NCBI GenBank assembly: GCA_003254925.1
Contig: QANZ01022560.1
Coordinates: forward strand, 1 to 64,000
Direction: 5' to 3'
DNA length: 64,000 nt
Source of the DNA: Chamaecrista fasciculata
Lineage: Eukaryota; Streptophyta; Magnoliopsida; Fabales; Fabaceae
Of the stretch, positions 22,962 through 35,715 are shown one piece after another (within the stretch, counting starts at the first letter, position 1; every line of letters starts with the position of its first letter). The position numbers and the translations under genes are program-made. A model generated the notes under the pieces. It ran no database searches. It was not told the DNA's origin and worked only from the letters and a program-made list of their open reading frames with translations.

Positions 22962-24060
22962 TATTTTATAGAGTTAGACAGTCAGATATTCTATTTAGTA
23001 TTATATATATATATATAAATATGATTTTTCTTTATATGTTTACCGTCAGATTTAGATTTACATATTCTATTTGTCTTTTAATTTTGGACCATTGCTATAT
23101 GCCTGTATATTGGATTTGGATATTGTATAGATCTTCCCTTTAGTTTTTTAAATTTAATTTTTCTCTTGGCTTCAATATTTTTATTTAGTTTTTTATTTAT
23201 TTAATTCAAAAAATTTTGTAACATCGCTTTTATAAATGCATTATCGTTTTTATTTTGAACAAATAAATACATTATAGTTAGTTATACTAAACTTCTAACT
23301 TTATTTTGTGTATAAAAAAAAAACTTTTATTTTCTTTTTTTTAAGAAATTACACTTAGATGAGAAGCTGAAAACACATTAGGATACTTATTTGTGACATC
23401 ATTTCCCTTTTCTTTTTCTAACTTGTGTTACTTATTAGTTTATGAACTCAATATTTTAATAGTTTATGAGCTCAATATTTTAATGGGAGATATGTTTTAT
23501 TTTTTTAAAAAATGTATTTTTTAAGATTTATTTGGCTATACTTCTTTTCTATTAAAAAACTAATTCTAAATAACAAATAACAAAATTTCAATCTTGAAAA
23601 AAGTGATGCTCTCGTTAATAAACATGAAAATAATTGTTTCTATTTTCACATTCCCTTCAATTTAAATTAAATATAAATAACTTCTAATATGTTATAAATA
23701 CTTCATTTTAAAATTTATCAAATATAAGTTAAAAAAAATCTATCAAATGCTTCTATTTTGACAATTAAAATTACTTTTTTAATAAACATTTATCAAATAT
23801 AAATTACTTCTAACACATAAATACAAGTACTTATTAAATATTCAGTTAAATATAAATTAAGTTTCTCTCAATAATAATTTTTTCCTAATTTTTTTTTAAA
23901 GACATACAATTTTTTTTTAATCTACAACTAAGCTCAACATGCCCCAATATTCATTAATTCCCAAAAGCAACTTCATATTACAGCAGCAAGCCTATCTCTT
24001 ATCTATGCAATCTTCATCATCTCTGCACTAAACTATCTGATCTCACAGAAAATCATTACA
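22962..24060. other. Intergenic, very AT-rich
   Basis: Microsatellite (TA)n near 23008-23018; otherwise simple AT-rich sequence with no supported gene or repeat structure. Confidence 0.5.
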
Positions 24061-24724
24061 TTACATAAATTTTTTTTAGAAAACTAACAATTCAGTCCTT
24101 AAAGATTATTGAATTGATAACTCTGTCCCTAAAATATTAAAATACATTGTTTAGTCCCTAAAAAATTCACCATTGCTTTTGCTATTCATTCTTCTGCCGT
24201 CAAATGGGAGAATGCAGCCTCAATATTTGTGCAAAACACAAATGTCGAGGTTGAATTCTCCATCTGATGACTGAAGAATGCGCCATGTACGCTATGGAGC
24301 TGTGTGCTACTCCCTTCGCCGAACTTACTTTGTCTCATCAGTTTTGGTGTCTCTAGTCTTTGTTTTGGCTACTTTAAGAGTTTTCGATGCTTTCTGAGAC
24401 ATCACTTCAGAGTCCACTAGACATTACAATTCTTTGATGTTTGAGATCACCATTTAAGGTGGCATTTTGAGACAACACTGACAGAAGATTTGGTGGATGC
24501 CTACTTTAAATCCAATAGATGTTGTCACTCTTTTGGACCTTGGAGTTCACACTACATGGTGACTATTTGAGAAATCACTCACAGGGAGAGTCTAAAAAAA
24601 GTTTGTTCAAAGATGTGTTTTCTTAGTTCCTTTTTTTATTTTCAAAAAATTATGATGTATGGGATTTTTTTTGTATTTAGGAATATGTTTGTTGCAAGTT
24701 GGACATGATTGAAATCTAAAGCTC

Positions 24725-24888
24725 TAACTTGAGGGGGAGTGTTAGGATCATATAGTTAGGATTTTATATATTTGTTATTATGTTTCTCTCTAATTTATAG
24801 GGATTAGTATCTCTATTATAGGCTCTCATTCTATATAAATAGTTCTCTCTTGATTCAATAATAGATTAACACATTATTTCAGTTAACA
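24725..24888 (+). mobile_element. Copia-type 3' LTR with polypurine tract
   Basis: GAGGGGGAGTG at 24731-24741 is the classic Copia polypurine tract, and it runs directly into a 149-bp LTR (24740-24888) beginning TGTTAGGATC and ending AGTTAACA (TGTTA...TAACA). A TATAAATAG-like box lies inside (near 24833). No 5' LTR or pol coding sequence is recognisable upstream; 24200-24725 may be decayed internal sequence. Confidence 0.75.
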
Positions 24889-25643
24889 TATAGCAAAAGC
24901 AATGGGCTCTTTTTATATGTTCCATTCAAAGTTTTCAACATTTCATCCAATTTTTCATTCCTTCCCTAATCTAGAAGTACTGAATAATACACAGCAAATC
25001 CCACTATTATTTATGTACCTGATGAGGAATACCCTTCAAAGGTCCTATATATACTCCTCTCTCTGGTATAGTCTAATTCCAATCTTTCTTTACCTCTCAT
25101 GTCCTCATATATTTGATACTAACTTGAGCATCAGAGTCTCAATATGGGAGACTTCCCCCACGACTAAGCTAACCCTTGTAAGTGTCAGGAGCTTGGAGCA
25201 AGGACGAGGATTTCAGATGCATCAGTACCTTATAAAATCCAAACAAAATTGAATAACATGTATGATATATTAATAGCAGCAAATGAAAAGTTTCATGAAA
25301 AAACTAACAGGTCATTGTTGCATTATGTCAACAAATAGTAACCATTACTACATCTCATTTCCAAATATGTCAGAGACATGTTTTAATCATCCTAGGGGGT
25401 CCGGTCCATCCTTAGTCAGGTTATCAAGAACCCCCAATTCAAAGGTTGTCATCAAATGTACACAGAAATTGAAAAAGAGAAGATATCAAAGAATGGACAA
25501 AAAATGGAAGTTGGAGGGGAATTAGATGAGGCCATGAAAAATCTGTCTAGGGATAGAAATGGGAATTCTCCTCTTTTTTATACATATCTGTAAGAAGTCC
25601 TTTTTTTCATTCCCTTGATGTGTGTTAATCATCTCTATGATCT
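24889..25643. other. Spacer downstream of cyclin A2
   Basis: No supported gene. The part nearest 25640 should contain the cyclin 3'UTR. Short ORFs show no similarity I recognise. Confidence 0.45.
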
Positions 25644-28600
25644 TCAGAATAGGGTCTCAACCAGTTTAGGTGAAGATATGGCTGCCACACTTTTAAACTG
25701 CCAAGGAAAAATCTCACATTCAACATCATGCAGGATAGTGGTAAATAAAATAAATGAATAAACTATTAATTTAGTCTGGATTATACATACGTTGTTATTT
25801 TAGTCCTTGAATTCTTGAAATTATTGATTTTAGTCCCAAAAATTCATGACTAGTTGTAATTTAGTCTCTCTAAGAACTTAATTATATAATGATGAGGTAT
25901 TCATGGAGGAACTAAACTTACAACGAGTCATGAATTTTCATTTTCAATGACTAAACCAAGCATTTGAAAGAAACAAGACTAAAAGGGCAACATCCATATA
26001 ATCTAGGAATTAAAATGTTAGTTTACTATAAAAAAAAAAAAAAAAAAAAACTACTACATGAGAATAGGAATCTAAAGACAAGCTTTAGTTTTTTTCTTGT
26101 TATACCTTGTCTTGCCTGTACTTCATCCGAACAGCACTCAAGGGGCAGCCAGTGGTGTTCATCTGCAGATCTTGTAATGCAAAAACTGTGGTTTTCAAAT
26201 CAGACGCTTTGTAACTTGAATAGTATTCAAGAGTTGGATTCTGCCAAGAAAAACAAAAAAAAATGCGACGGTCATGCATCCGAGTACATAGAAGTGATCT
26301 GATATGTTTCAAGAACTAGAGTAGTAGTTTTACTGATTTACACTTCATGAAAAGGAAATAAGAAAAGGAATACAAACCCATGGGTGGTATGACTGGTTTA
26401 TTGTCCATCTGGCAAGAAATACAGCAGATGCAGCAGTAATTGAAGGAAGAAAGCTCAAGAAACCATAGTCCATGAGGGTTAATTCGGCTAGGTAATTGGC
26501 TAGGTATTCCAATTCAATGCTAGGACTCTGCAAAAAATCAGTATATGACATATCAGTAATACTTTGTCTGGCATTTTCTGGACCAAGCAACTCTGACTAA
26601 AAATCTACCCTTTCACCTTGTAAGAAGCTTGCGCTGCCCGAAGAAACCTCCTAAGAACCAAGAATGTACATAAATAGATAGTTGCATGAGGATCTCCAAA
26701 CAACAAAAATTGAATCTTACAAGGTGATCATGATAAGCATACAAGTAGGGGGGAAAAATTACCTGAGGAAAGATTTTGTGGTGGGAGCAAACAGTTGGTA
26801 TTTGCAGCACTTCAACACTTGAGTCTCCATTTTAATTACCTATCAATTACTTAATTTAACATTGGAAATAATCCTATAAATCTTGTAAAGAATTACTTAA
26901 AGTACAAATAATAACAACCAAATATCAATGAATGCTATTAATATCTACTTCTTTTAGTCAACAATGAATTGGAATAGCAAGAAAACACACAAATTAAACT
27001 TGACTGTTTAAGTTCTCATGATGTTCAAATAACACAACACAGCACACCTCTTCTTTTGTGTAGGTATTGTCTGTCATGAAGCAAAATTCTTCGATTCGTG
27101 GCGGACAAATCTCCTCGTACTTCCTTCAATCACATAAGGCAAAAATGAACAACATTTCCGAGTGCATTACAATGGATGATAAGACAGATGTATCATATAT
27201 GAACAATGAACTGAACTTTGCATGTCTGTATTTTTTCCTTTTGGCTGAAATTAACAAATACTAGTTAAGAAAAACTCAAATGGACTGAGATTCAAAACTG
27301 GGCAACAACTTCTGGATTATTAAAACCTGTGAATGAAAACCACAAGCATAGTTGTTACAATGGATGTCAATTCACATAAGAAGCAAATGCACTTTTGTGT
27401 AACCAATCAAGTTAAAAATTCTGCAACAATTTCACTCTTATATCCACCATTTTTCCGAGTTTTGTACAATTTTTCTGAGGTATGGGTTATAGATACCAAC
27501 ATGGAGACAAAAAATCTTTAAATTACCTATCACTAGATAGAAATAATGTAGTAGCCTATTATCCTTTGGCATTTCAGAACTCTACCACTTAGATTCTGTC
27601 TAAACCAATCAGGAATTTTTCAGTTAATGGAAGGTAATTACACCATGAAGGCAAGTACCTAAATCACTGAATCTCTGTTATGTACGCAAATAATTTTACC
27701 TAAATCAGATCCTCCAGTTTGATATATTGATTTCCAATGTTTGTCATCTCACAAAGTCATCATCATCTCGAGATGTTGATGCAACTTTTGCATCTTCCAC
27801 TCCAATCATTGATCAATCGGAAGTAGTCAACAACAAAAGATCAGTCAGTATGTCTCACAAGTCACAAGTGCATCACTCATAATATCGCTTTGGTTAGTTA
27901 ATAGTCAACTTGTCACTTCAATTGTTAATACTAAGAAGAACTCAGTGTTGTAGCACTAAAGTAAGATTTAAATTAGAATATCTGCCGAGGATCGCAATCA
28001 AGAGTCTAATTCTCATTGTCGCAGATAATCGCTTTCTTGGTATGGTGCAATGTCTTCATATCAACAATCACAGAACAATTTAGTAGTTAGTACCATACAG
28101 CAGCATTAACTCAACTAGAAAAGTTAAAATTTGTTATCTCAAAACTAATTATATATAACTTGAGTACTATTTATCAGTGAGAGTGAAGTAACGTTCACTA
28201 TTTGTAAGGCATGAAGTCAACTTACGAGGCAATTAGCATGCAAGTGATGCCAAGCAGCTGAAGTCTTTGTCTTTCGATGTAGTTGTTGGAAAGAAACCAA
28301 TCTATGAGATATACAGTGAGGTAAAGCGTATCCGGAACCAGTTTGTATTCCTCAGAGACCTGAAAATAAAATGAAGAGAAAGGAAATGAATGACTTGATA
28401 AGAATGAAAGAATATCACTTCGTAGAAAAACAAAAGATGAAATAGGACAAGGGCTAGAAGTGGTAGAAAGAGAAATGATCACAAAACAAAATTTAAGCTT
28501 AATAAATAAACATAAGTTTATGATGACTTGGGAATAACAAATAAAGACTCAGGAAATTAAAACTTAAGGAGACAGAGGGAGAACTTCTCCACATGATACT

Positions 28601-31472
28601 ACTACACAGCATATAATAATCTAAAGTCATTCAATTTACATTATTGAATTTTGAAATGGACAAGGTCTAAAATATACAACAGTATAACTATGGAGACTCA
28701 AATATATGATAGTTGAAGTTATTGAACAGACTTGAGTATGAATCACTCTTAAAGCATGAAAGGCCAGTACTAAAAATTTATTCAACGAAAATACTGATAC
28801 AGCATTAATAATCCACTACATAATGGAAAAGCATATCTACAGTAATTCAGCTTGGACATGTGGACTGGAACAAGAAATAAACAAGTTGAGGTCTGGGGAT
28901 CTATGTAAGAGAGGATTCATCGTCAATGACTTCACAAATTAAGCCAAGTAACAAGTTATTCAGTTAAAGTCAGATAATTATAACAGAGTCAGCATAGTAG
29001 GATATTTAATGATGCAAAGTTGCAAACCTCTACAAGCCAATCGACTAATATCCCACGCATGCCTTGAGTGATGTCTCGTTGTACAGTTTCCATGAAGTTA
29101 TGACCAGGTCTTCTTGCAAGCTTAAGAAAGAATAAACAATAGAAAGAACAAGTAAGCTATAAGACAAAATATTAGAGAACAAGGGACAGAAAAGTTATGG
29201 TAGTTATTGTTCCTTTTCAAAAATAATTGGAGTACATAATGGCATGTATAGAGAATTTTAGCGTATGACATGATAATGCATTGTCTTTAACCTTGTTTCC
29301 ATGATAATATAAAGTATCTAGTGGTCCTAATCAACCTCAATAGATACCAGCATACTTTTCAAAACCGGATTGAACCGGCCAGTTTGACCAAGAACTTGTG
29401 CCAAATTTGGTTAGAAAGAACCAGAAAACCTGCTAGCAATAGAATTGGCCAAGAATCGGAAAAAGGGCCAACCCAGTTCGAGTCCCCACTTTGTAGGGGT
29501 GATGGGGAAGGGAATATACTAGGCAGTCTTACCCCTGCTTTATGCAGAGAGGCTGTTTCGAACTTGCGACCTCAGACCCCACGGCAAGCGTACTTACCGC
29601 TGAGCCAAGTTGGCTCTTCTGGTCAAGAACCGAAAAAATCGATAAAAATTAGCTGGATTAATGGTTGAACGGGCTCATGAATTTATTATTTTCTAAACTT
29701 CTAGACCAAAATGATGTCACATTATGAAATTTTTTGGTACAAAAACATTAAAATAATCATATTGAGATCCACAAAGTTTTGAATATCAAATTTTAAAGTG
29801 TTTTTAGGATTTTTCATAAGATATTTGGAGTTATTTTGTATCATACATTCTAATTCTATAGTGTTATTTTTATAAAATTAAAAAAAAAAATGTAGTTAAT
29901 CCATAATTTGATAGATTGAACTTGTGATATATAATCTTTTTATTATATAAAATATACTTATACATATTTGATTATTATCGTTTCAACCACTGTTTGACCA
30001 CGATTAGACAATTGAATCTTGAACCATTATTTTGCCCGGTTCATGACCGATCTACTAAACAGGATTAAAATGCTGCATACAAAAGCTTTGTTATTTAAAG
30101 AACACACCTCAAAAACACGTAAGTTTTCATAGATATCCGGAGTATAGTCACAGCATAATTGAGGATCTTCATGATCAGCATCTACATCAACGACATCTGG
30201 ATTTGTTGATGCACTTAGTAGTTCAGAAAGGCAACCTCTCTTGGCTGCAACATTTTGTGCAAGACAGTTAGTTAGTGGCTGGATTGACAAATACATCAAC
30301 AATTTCAAACACAACAGCACATTATTGTCACTAAAACTAGACAGCAAGCAACCTTTATGGTATTGTGAAGTTAATAAAGTGTCTCTTAATTTCTTCATGC
30401 AAGAAAGCATAATTGCTTCAGGCCAAAAAACAAAAGCACAATTGCTTCAAATTGATAGCCCATACATGTTAGCAAAGACATATAGCAGGATTGTAAGAAC
30501 ATGGAACTCGTTAAACAATATCAGACAACAGAAAGTGTTAAGAATTTAATCTGCAAATCAGGTCCACAAATTCCTGATGTTCTACTCTGATACAAGATAA
30601 TCTTATTTCAATAATTCAGTTTAGATTCCTCAGACTATTATGCACTTTAGGAAAACAACCGGATATTTGATTGCGTAACAAAATCAGAATTTGGATTTTT
30701 AGTCAGCCCTTTGAACTGTAAATTAACTAATTTAGGTTCCTTCAAGAAATAAAGTAAGGATTACAAAGATATATTATTTGAAGTTGTTAAAAGGGGTATC
30801 AGGGCAATGCACTCGACGATGACAATGTTCAGGGATCCAATATATTAGAATTGCAGTCTAGTATCTAGAGGGTGAGGGAATAGGAAGAAAACCTTTCTGA
30901 GAAATTAGAGGTTGAGGGGATGATCCGGATGTCTGAAGTTGTGGTGGCTCCACCGAAGCCAAAGGAACCACTTTGGAAATATTCACTTGACCACTCTTGG
31001 ACAGCTTGCTTTTCTTAGCCTGGTAGTAAGAAGAATCAATTGATTAATATAAATCCTTAGATTTACAAGTTGGGGGACGAAAGAAAGCAACTTTCATCAA
31101 GAATGTAAATGCAGGACAGTTTAAATAGTGAAATTCCTGTCACAAATCATTTGACGAGTATTTACAGCCAACTGAATGGACAACGATAACAACCTGAATT
31201 TTAGTTGCATTGAAACAGTTCATATATGAATTTTCACATAAAACACTGGTGACATTGGTGACATCACGAAGAACAGCCCTCTTTTTACGTGGACCACATG
31301 TTTTATCAGGAGCTGCCGCTCTTTTGGGATTAGCTCCACATGGCTTCAGAACTTGTTTCGTCGGCTTCAAAGGAGGCAGCTGTCCGGATGCACGTAAAAC
31401 AGCAGCCTTAGAACGAGTCAGGCGACCAGGAGCCTCTCCAACTTTTGAAGGGACAATGTTTTCTTTCTTCAT
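25644..31472 (-). CDS. CYCA2: Cyclin A2 (A-type mitotic cyclin)
   Basis: Regulatory subunit of CDKs (CDKA/CDKB) in S, G2 and M phase; A2 cyclins promote division and restrain endoreduplication. Eleven minus-strand coding exons (31472-31194, 31019-30893, 30244-30108, 29120-29028, 28359-28226, 27123-27048, 26839-26763, 26650-26617, 26527-26378, 26240-26106, 25697-25644) stay in frame and give 431 residues. The N-terminus has destruction signals: a KEN box (residues 3-5) and a D-box RAVLRDVTN (65-73). YENLRVFELARRPGHNFMET, then MRGILVDWLVEV (202-213), YLTVYLIDWFLS and KYEEICPPRIEEF form the first cyclin fold. ELEYLANYLAELTLMDYGF and SAVFLARW form the second. It ends SSPKLVETLF. An upstream in-frame GTG is not used, since the first ATG is at 31472. 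Neighbouring genes point to the CYCA2;4 position. No defects seen. Confidence 0.96.
25754..26026. mobile_element. Foldback MITE in the last cyclin intron
   Basis: The left arm has GAATAAACTATTAATTTAGTC and the right arm the inverted TTAAAATGTTAGTTTAC, with mirrored 'catgaatttt' phrases near the centre. It is followed by an A-run. A relative lies near 59235-59470. Confidence 0.65.
29340..30055. repeat. Degenerate 'accggttc' DNA element in cyclin intron 4 hosting a SINE
   Basis: The left part (ACCGGATTGAACCGGCC, then GTTTGACCA) and the right part (TTTGACCACGATTAGAC, then CCCGGTTCATGACCGA) look like inverted, diverged ends. The SINE at 29465-29619 sits inside. Boundaries are approximate. Confidence 0.4.
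29465..29619 (-). mobile_element. tRNA-derived SINE of the Au type, with target duplication, in cyclin intron 4
   Basis: On the minus strand the head reads GAGCCAACTTGGCTCAGCGG (A box) followed by GAGGTCGCAAGTTCGAAAC (B box). Next come CAGCCTCTCTGCATAAAGCA and GGGGTAAGACTGCC, the diagnostic order of Au SINEs. Direct repeats flank it: TGGCCAAGAATCGGAAAAA (29446-29464) and TGGTCAAGAACCGAAAAAA (29620-29638), differing at three or four sites. It is fully intronic. Confidence 0.8.
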
Positions 31473-31690
31473 GTTTCCAAGATTTAGAAAAAACACAGAC
31501 TCCCTAAATCTAGAGATCTAAATCCTGAAATGAGAAGAAAAAGGAAGAAAGGAAATTAACTGGAGTCCAAATTGTTTTCTTTCTTCACATCTCCAAGACT
31601 TAGAAGAATATAGACTCTTAAATCTATAGGTGTCTAATTCCTGAAATGAGAAGTACTTAGGAGACAGGAAATTAAACTGGAACCCACAAA
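31453..31690. repeat. Tandem duplication over the cyclin start codon and 5'UTR splice acceptor
   Basis: The block containing the start codon, 5'UTR and the CTTCTCATTTCAG acceptor (about 31453-31565) is repeated about 116 bp further upstream of the gene (about 31569-31690). The duplicate keeps the acceptor (exon would begin at 31640) but has ACA where the functional copy has CAT, so its start codon is lost. Confidence 0.75.
31473..31524 (-). other. Cyclin A2 5'UTR, part 2, and splice acceptor
   Basis: The minus strand has TTTCAG directly before 31524, giving a 52-base untranslated segment joined to the coding exon. The partner donor would be at 32887-32888 (CACAG/GTTAATG), making a 1364-bp 5'UTR intron. 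Inferred from splice consensus. Confidence 0.55.
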
Positions 31691-32888
31691 AGCAGTTTAT
31701 GTGATGAAACAAAGAATGGGGTTAAGGAACCAATTCATAGAAGCCGAATTTAGGAAACAAATAAGATCCATGAGTCAATTCTATTAGTAGTAGTAATTTC
31801 ATGGGGTTGAGAAACATAGCACAGAAGAAAACTTCACTTGAGGATATAACACTCAGCAATTTACTATTACATGGCTTTGAATGCGAAAGACCATAGTAAA
31901 TGCAGATTTTACTAGTTATTCAAAAAGAGTATTGAACATAAAATAGGAATACCTCTAGCTTGAAATTGAATAACCTTAAGAACAAACATAACGACAAACA
32001 CAGATTTCAGAACAAAACTTTTCCACGGCAGAGCAACCAATATGAGGTATATTTACAGAAAAGGTCTTCTTATACTGAAAAGATGGTTGTAAATTATATT
32101 GACAATAGTTAATAGAAAAGACTCAAAGAGGAAGGTCCAGCTTGAAATGTGACATGTTTTCCTAGGTTCTTCCGAAAAATATCATGAGAAGCTTGATGAG
32201 CGATTCCGATGCTGATCAAGAATAGGTGGAGGAAGAAGGAAAAAGGAAAAACAGAGGGAAAAAAAAGACTCAAAAGTCAAGACTTTCTTTTTCTCTCGAA
32301 AACCCACATACCAAAATTTGAAGATTTCACAAGGTTTAGGTATAGTAAGTAATCAATAGTCAATTTCAAACTTTGAAAAGAACATACATTGTGAAATAAC
32401 AACCGTTTGGTCACCATGAAAATGGAAGGCAAAGGGACAATAAAATACACATTAGGTGTTTTTTTTTTCCTTTTTTGCAAATGTAAATCCAATGATCTTC
32501 TCATTTGAACCAAACTGTCCTCACAGCTTCACGTTACTACAATTTTTCCCATATCTTGATTCTTGACAGCAGAATTTACACCAAATGCTAGAAATAGTTC
32601 AAGACTCAATTTTTCCTTATTTTTATCTTCTGGGTATCAGTTGATAACAAAACCCAAATCGCTAAAAAGCAACACCAACCCACAAATCCGGGACAAGCAC
32701 TAAGAAAACTAATAATAATAATAAAAGCAGACCCAAGAATTTTCGGAACTTCAAAAATCTCTCAAAACCCTAACGTGTAGAAACGTCACAACAAAAAACC
32801 CAACATTGCAAAAACAAACATAAAAATAGCATAAAGCAATCATCTTTCCTTCAGTTTTATATGAGGAAACGCATCAAGATTCATTAAC

Positions 32889-33060
32889 CTGTGTCTCTAT
32901 CTTGCAAGCTCCTCGACCTCCATGGAAGAGAGATGAGAGCTCACAGATAGAAAATGAAGATGAGAGAGAAAGAGTGAGACTTTCAACTTTTCAAGGTTTT
33001 CAAGAGAGAACAGCTACTTCTCTAGCAATGAGGGAGTGAAAGCGAGAGTGTGTGCTGTGA
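32889..33060 (-). promoter_or_regulatory. Cyclin A2 5'UTR exon 1 and core promoter region
   Basis: GA-rich minus-strand sequence upstream of the donor at 32888. There is no clear TATA box. I looked for the mitosis-specific core AACGG and did not find a convincing cluster. Confidence 0.4.
32897..32923 (-). promoter_or_regulatory. Short upstream ORF in the cyclin A2 5'UTR exon
   Basis: Minus-strand ATG at 32923-32921 opens an eight-codon ORF (MEVEELAR, then TAG) just before the putative 5'UTR donor. A duplicate of this region at 41949-42148 keeps the ATG and a similar ORF. It could reduce translation of the main ORF if the transcript starts upstream; transcript ends are not known. Confidence 0.45.
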
Positions 33061-33193
33061 GCGGGATTTGCTTAGTTTAAAAAATAAAAATTCCCGTAAA
33101 ATAAATAAGTAATGAAAACAATTTTTTTTAATAACGAACACAATTTAAGAGTAAATTAATTATTTAACCCATGAAAGACATTAATTTTTTTAA

Positions 33194-33722
33194 GGTTAAA
33201 TGATCAATTTGGTGCTAAATGTATGTCTTAATGTTTATTTTCGTCCATTATGTTTCAAAATATTTAAATTGGTACTAAATGTTTGCAAAATATTTCATTT
33301 TGGTCTCAAACTATTAAATATGACTTATTTCAAGTTCAAACGTGACTAGTTTAAAGCTAAGTATTATTTTCGAATAGTACTTTCTCTACCCAGTTAGGGT
33401 CGTCAACAAATGAAGTCAAATGGGTCACTGCTCGTTTTATAGTTGAACAAACAAAGTTGATCATATCTCTCTCGTTTCAAATTCAAATGCAAAGAATTCA
33501 AAACTACGAGTTCCTTCTAACAAGTCATTTAAACTTGAAATAAGAGACGAGAGAAATATGACTAAATTCAATAATTTAGGACCAAAATGAAATATTTTAC
33601 CAATATTTAGGACCAAAATGAATCATTTTGTCAACATTAAGGATCAATTTGAACATTTTGAAAGATAATGAACCAAAATAAACATTAGAACATACATTTA
33701 GGATCAAAATGACCATTTAACC
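33194..33722. mobile_element. Foldback element with near-perfect 9-bp target duplication
   Basis: Left end GGTTAAATGATCAATTTGG, right end its inverted copy CATTTAACC. Mirrored phrases include TAATGTTTATTTT and CATTTTGGTC. Flanks are TTTTTTTAA (33185-33193) and TTTATTTAA (33723-33731). Half of a related element lies at about 45900-46140. Confidence 0.8.
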
Positions 33723-33734
33723 TTTATTTAATTT

Positions 33735-35500
33735 AGTTTCAAAATCACATATTTCTCCTTTGACTGCTTGACTGTTACTTTAAATATGTGGGTAGTTTAG
33801 TCATATGAGCGTTATTGTTTAATTTCAGGATGTCGGATTTGCTGTAGTCGATAATAGTTACTCTTATGGTTTAACCAGTAAATTATTGACACGTGGATAC
33901 TTGTGGATATCTTTTGGAGTTATTTGCAATGCTTATTACTAACGCTTCACGCCCATTGGTCATAGTTTTTGAATTATAAAATATTAAGTAAATTTTTCAA
34001 AGCTTAAATATTTGATTTTTATGAATAAAATAAAATTTTAAGATCTAATCATTAGTTAATGTAACTATCATTAATTTAAGATTTTTTATTAAGAAATTAA
34101 TTTAAATTTAACAAAATGATTCTTTGATATCAATCGTTAAGTAAATAATCATATCAATAAAATTCAAGTTTATTTTATATTATCATTAAAAAAAAATTTT
34201 GGTGAACGTTATCATTAAAATTTTGATTGAGATATTTATTGTCTGTTATGATTTTACATTTTAAGGACAAAATTGAGATATTTATTTTCTGTTAGGGACT
34301 AAATAGTTAATTTACTATATTTTCATTAAATAACTAATAACAATTATGTAAACAACTGAAATTAAATTCTATTTGATTGAGAATCACACATATTCATTGG
34401 GTTTAAACTTCTTGAATATCCAAGAAAAAATGTAAAATGAATTAGATAGTTAGGGAACAAAATGTAATTGGCTCAAATAAAGATCAATAAAAAGTCATTA
34501 AACTTTGTTTGTATTGAAAAGGGTAAATAAACCATACTTATTAGACATGTGTTTCTTATTTTTCTTATTTTTTTCAGGACTTTGGCCAACAAAGGAAAAA
34601 AAAAATTCATTGGCATGTGTTTCTTATTTTTCTGAATTAACACAATTTGAATTTGAATGTTTGTTAATTGTTGCCCCTAAAATAGTCATTGGTTATTTGT
34701 CTATTGGTGGTACAAAGAACAACTTCCAAAATTAACTATTAAAAGAAAATGTTTTAATTTATAGTGATGATATCATTATCATGGGACAATTGCTACTATT
34801 GATTAATAAATATAGAGATTTTGAGAATGAGAGGTTACATTTTCATGCTATATAAATGATAACCAATAATTACTGGTAGGAACTTTAAAACCTCAAGTCC
34901 TTGAATCTCTTTCATTTTGATTTTTCAAAATTAAATTTTAAAAAGTTGTGAGGTGGAGACTCGAACATCTAAAAGAAAAAAAATTGAGTTTAAAGAAGTA
35001 ATGTATTTTAGATTGAAGAAAAACGAATACAAGAGGGGTCTCACAAAAAAAATAATAATAATTTTTTTTGCCCGAAAAAAAAAACCTAATTAAGGGTTAT
35101 GTTATCAAATTATCATCATATAGAATTATAGATAGATATAAATGACAACGGCTGGGATAAATGAAGTTGATTATTTCTTTGAAATATATATAATGACATT
35201 CAAAAGTAAATATTTTTGTGAAGTAATTTGTTTATTTAACTTGAATAAATTTTATAACAAATTAATAATTTAATGTTTAAAATATGATAATTATTCTCTT
35301 GGTTTGAAATTTAATAGATTGAATTTTCGAAATTAGTCTTTCAAACACATAACTATAATTTCTCTTTGGCCCAAAAAAAAAAACAGAATTATAATTAAGT
35401 CTTTTTTCCAAGAATTTTAATATTATTTAATGATAAATTTTACTATTAATTTATTCAATTACCAATTTTTTTGTTATATATTGTCCTAAACAATTAAATT
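33735..35500. other. Intergenic, AT-rich
   Basis: No supported gene. Phrases such as 'gtgtttcttatttttct' recur (about 34548 and 34617) as a small duplication. Confidence 0.45.
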
Positions 35501-35524
35501 TTTTAATTTTTTTACAAAAAAAAA

Positions 35525-35715
35525 AAAAGAAGCTTAGGTGAGTTGGGCAAGACTCACCAAGTCCAAGACAAATCTCCAAACTTTATGAGTGTTTACGGGG
35601 GTAATTACAAATCTCCTACCAACAAAACTCTTACATCGACAGCGAAAATTGAATTCGCAACTTTGAAAGTTGTGAGTCGACTCCTTATCAATTGGGTCAA
35701 CCTTTGTTGATATTA
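35525..35715 (-). mobile_element. Candidate SINE (tRNA-like head)
   Basis: On the minus strand, GTTGACCCAATTGATAAGG could be an A box and GTTGCGAATTCAAT a B box. The body then reads GTAATTACCCCCGTAAACAC and ends CCAACTCACCTAAGC before a homopolymer at 35518-35530. The size and architecture fit a SINE. The family name is unknown and no target duplication was confirmed. Confidence 0.45.

Noticed and set aside
31473..31496. Upstream in-frame extension of cyclin A2
   Set aside because: It would need a GTG start; the first ATG (31472) gives the normal MKKEN start with its KEN box.
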